Source: Gammaproteobacteria bacterium (GTDB lineage: Bacteria > Pseudomonadota > Gammaproteobacteria > SZUA-152). Taken from it: a stretch of DNA of 17,179 nt. Made by a program: the position numbers and the translations under genes. A model generated the notes under the pieces. That model had not been told where the DNA came from. It saw only the letters and a program-made list of their open reading frames with translations, and did no database searches. Location: positions 1 through 17,179 of the forward strand of contig JANTGX010000020.1 in NCBI GenBank assembly GCA_024762755.1, written 5' to 3'. Of the stretch, positions 16,041 to 17,179 are shown in pieces. Position 1 is the stretch's first letter. Each line of letters begins with the position of its first letter.

Positions 16041-16911
16041 GGCAGGATCGAATCCGAATGGGGAGAAAATTGACGTGGCAGCGTTCAAGTACTACCTGGA
16101 AAAGATAGACAGGATGTCCATTCTGGCAAGAAAAGGTTTTGTTGCCAGGGGACGCCATCTGCGCGGGCTCAAACCCCGTGAGCAACTTCTGATCGCAGGC
16201 ATGCAACGTTCAGGAACCAACTTGGTGATGGATCTTCTCGAACGCAGCATGCAGACGGATACCTATCACGAGTACGATCCCCGTGCCTTCGATGACTATC
16301 ACATGCGCGAACGAAGGCACATCCATGGGTTGATCGAACGTTCTGGCGGCGAGGTGTTCGTCATCAAGGCATTGTTGGAGTCTCAGCATCTTTCCAGCCT
16401 GCTCGATGAATTTTCACCGACGAAAGCCCTCTGGGTCGTGCGCGACTTTAGGGATGCCGTGAATTCTTTGATGATCTCCTTTCCGGGCTTTATCGAGCGC
16501 ATCCAAGCGATTGCAGAAGATCGCAATGCCTGTGGCTGGCGGGGAGAAGGTATGACTGACGAGACTCACGCACTGATTCGTCAGTATGTCCATGCCGGTA
16601 TCAATGAGGCTACGTCAGCCGCCCTGAAGTGGTATTACCGGAATATCTTGTTCTTCGACCAAGCTTTGGATGCTGATGAAAGAGTGCGTCTGGTCTCCTA
16701 TGAGAGGTTGGTCACTCAGCCTGCCATCGAGATAGACAGGATCTTCCGCTTTGTCGGCATTCAGCAGGTGGGTCGGATTGCGCGCTGGGTGTCGCCTCGT
16801 TCGATCCGTAAACGTCCTCCGCCCGATATCGATCCGCAAGTAGCGGCCTTGTGCGAGGGGCTTTCGCAACGTTTCGATGAATGCATAGTGCGGCAAGAGG
16901 CCGAAGTGTGA
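16027..16911 (+). CDS. PAPS-dependent sulfotransferase family protein
   Basis: This protein of up to 294 aa has sulfotransferase P-loop features. LLIAGMQRSGTNLVMDLLER (about 54-73) is the 5'-phosphosulfate loop (Arg61-Ser62-Gly63-Thr64). LWVVRDFRDAVNSL (135-148) is the 3'-phosphate motif with Arg139 and Ser147 in the expected spacing. The C-terminal part has VRLVSYERLVTQPAIEIDRIFRFVG, typical of the family. It probably transfers sulfate from PAPS to a polysaccharide or other cell-surface acceptor; the acceptor is unknown. From ATG 16027 it overlaps the glycosyltransferase by 14 bases but lacks a close ribosome site. GTG 16075 (residue 17) has GGGAG at 16061-16065 and may be the true start. 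GC is lower than in the central genes: I count 64 of 120 bases at 16081-16200 against 85 of 120 at 6901-7020. Confidence 0.87.
   Translation: MENRRAGSNPNGEKIDVAAFKYYLEKIDRMSILARKGFVARGRHLRGLKPREQLLIAGMQRSGTNLVMDLLERSMQTDTYHEYDPRAFDDYHMRERRHIHGLIERSGGEVFVIKALLESQHLSSLLDEFSPTKALWVVRDFRDAVNSLMISFPGFIERIQAIAEDRNACGWRGEGMTDETHALIRQYVHAGINEATSAALKWYYRNILFFDQALDADERVRLVSYERLVTQPAIEIDRIFRFVGIQQVGRIARWVSPRSIRKRPPPDIDPQVAALCEGLSQRFDECIVRQEAEV
16061..16077 (+). promoter_or_regulatory. Possible ribosome site for an alternative GTG start
   Basis: GGGAG at 16061-16065 lies 9 nt before an in-frame GTG at 16075 in the sulfotransferase gene. Starting here removes 16 poorly structured residues and leaves MAAFKYYLEKIDRMSILARK, a more plausible N-terminus. 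Confidence 0.4.
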
Positions 16912-17179
16912 GCAGCATATACACGCGCTTGATCAGTGATTGGCTCTTCCCCTTGCACGAGCGCCTCAAGGGGCACGATACCGTCGCCGTGCGGCGGGAA
17001 ATGGAAAAGACCCAATGGTATCCGGTTGACGAGCTGCGAACATACCAGCTCCAGCGCTTGCGAGCATTCTTGCAGGAAACCGGACGACGGGTTCCCTATT
17101 ACCGTGAGCAGTTCAAGGATCTCGGCTTTACGCCCGAATCGCTGAAAACGGTGGAAGACCTCGCAGTCTTGCCATGCCT
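16908..17179 (+). CDS. PaaK/CapK-like adenylate-forming protein, N-terminal part (runs off the window)
   Basis: This 5'-partial gene gives about 90 residues of a protein resembling the N-terminus of phenylacetate-CoA ligase-like (PaaK/CapK, COG1541) enzymes. The recognisable part is a helix with LQRLRAFLQETGRRVPYYRE, then QFKDLGFTPESLKTVEDLAVLP, a combination typical of that family just before the adenylation domain. The AMP-binding motifs lie beyond the window. Family members near polysaccharide genes are thought to activate carboxylic acids, but the substrate here is unknown. The start is GTG 16908, overlapping the sulfotransferase stop by 4 bases (GTGA). AAGAGG at 16895-16900 lies 7 nt upstream. 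A shorter overlapping frame beginning at ATG 16936 is a shadow. Confidence 0.78.
   Translation, partial: MSSIYTRLISDWLFPLHERLKGHDTVAVRREMEKTQWYPVDELRTYQLQRLRAFLQETGRRVPYYREQFKDLGFTPESLKTVEDLAVLPC

Noticed and set aside
1..17179. Search for CRISPR arrays, insertion sequences, tRNA genes, phage genes or toxin-antitoxin pairs
   Set aside because: I saw no direct repeat arrays, transposase-like proteins, tRNA-like folds or small paired genes. Coding space is fully used by the polysaccharide operon.

Overview
The window is a single, uninterrupted, plus-strand gene block: 14 complete genes and the 5' part of a fifteenth. It matches the known exosortase A (XrtA/EpsH) exopolysaccharide cluster of Gram-negative, biofilm- or floc-forming Proteobacteria. 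The high GC content, the lipoprotein export component, the outer-membrane barrel and the exosortase A-specific gene set point to a Gamma- or Betaproteobacterium. The sequence alone does not give the genus. There are no rRNA, tRNA, CRISPR, insertion-sequence or phage features.

Region 1 (10-4616) is the envelope export module: a Wza-like lipoprotein, a three-helix Wzz-type chain-length protein, a stand-alone tyrosine autokinase with a C-terminal tyrosine cluster, and a TIGR03016-type outer-membrane beta-barrel. Region 2 (4656-8879) supplies and modifies sugars: UDP-GlcNAc 2-epimerase, NodB-type polysaccharide deacetylase, a FemAB/GNAT-like protein and a first GT4 glycosyltransferase. Region 3 (8869-14719) has exosortase A fused to an EpsI domain, two further GT4 glycosyltransferases and, between them, an asparagine-synthetase-like amidotransferase. 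Region 4 (14745-17179, running off the end) is probably the strain-specific tail: a fourth GT4 glycosyltransferase, a PAPS-type sulfotransferase and the N-terminus of a PaaK/CapK-like adenylate-forming enzyme. Hand-counted GC falls visibly in the sulfotransferase gene.

Almost every junction overlaps or is separated by fewer than 30 bases, often as ATGA, GTGA or TTGA, so the block is probably one translationally coupled operon. The only larger gap is 628-705, with no recognisable promoter or terminator. As a working model, the sugar and transferase genes build and decorate a repeat unit, possibly amidated, deacetylated, acylated and sulfated. The export genes polymerise and secrete it. Exosortase A processes PEP-CTERM proteins encoded elsewhere.

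The system type is already described. The less ordinary points are the lack of the XrtA-associated ATPase at its usual position, the lack of any PEP-CTERM substrate in the window, and the sulfotransferase plus PaaK-like tail. No stretch over 300 bases lacks a gene.
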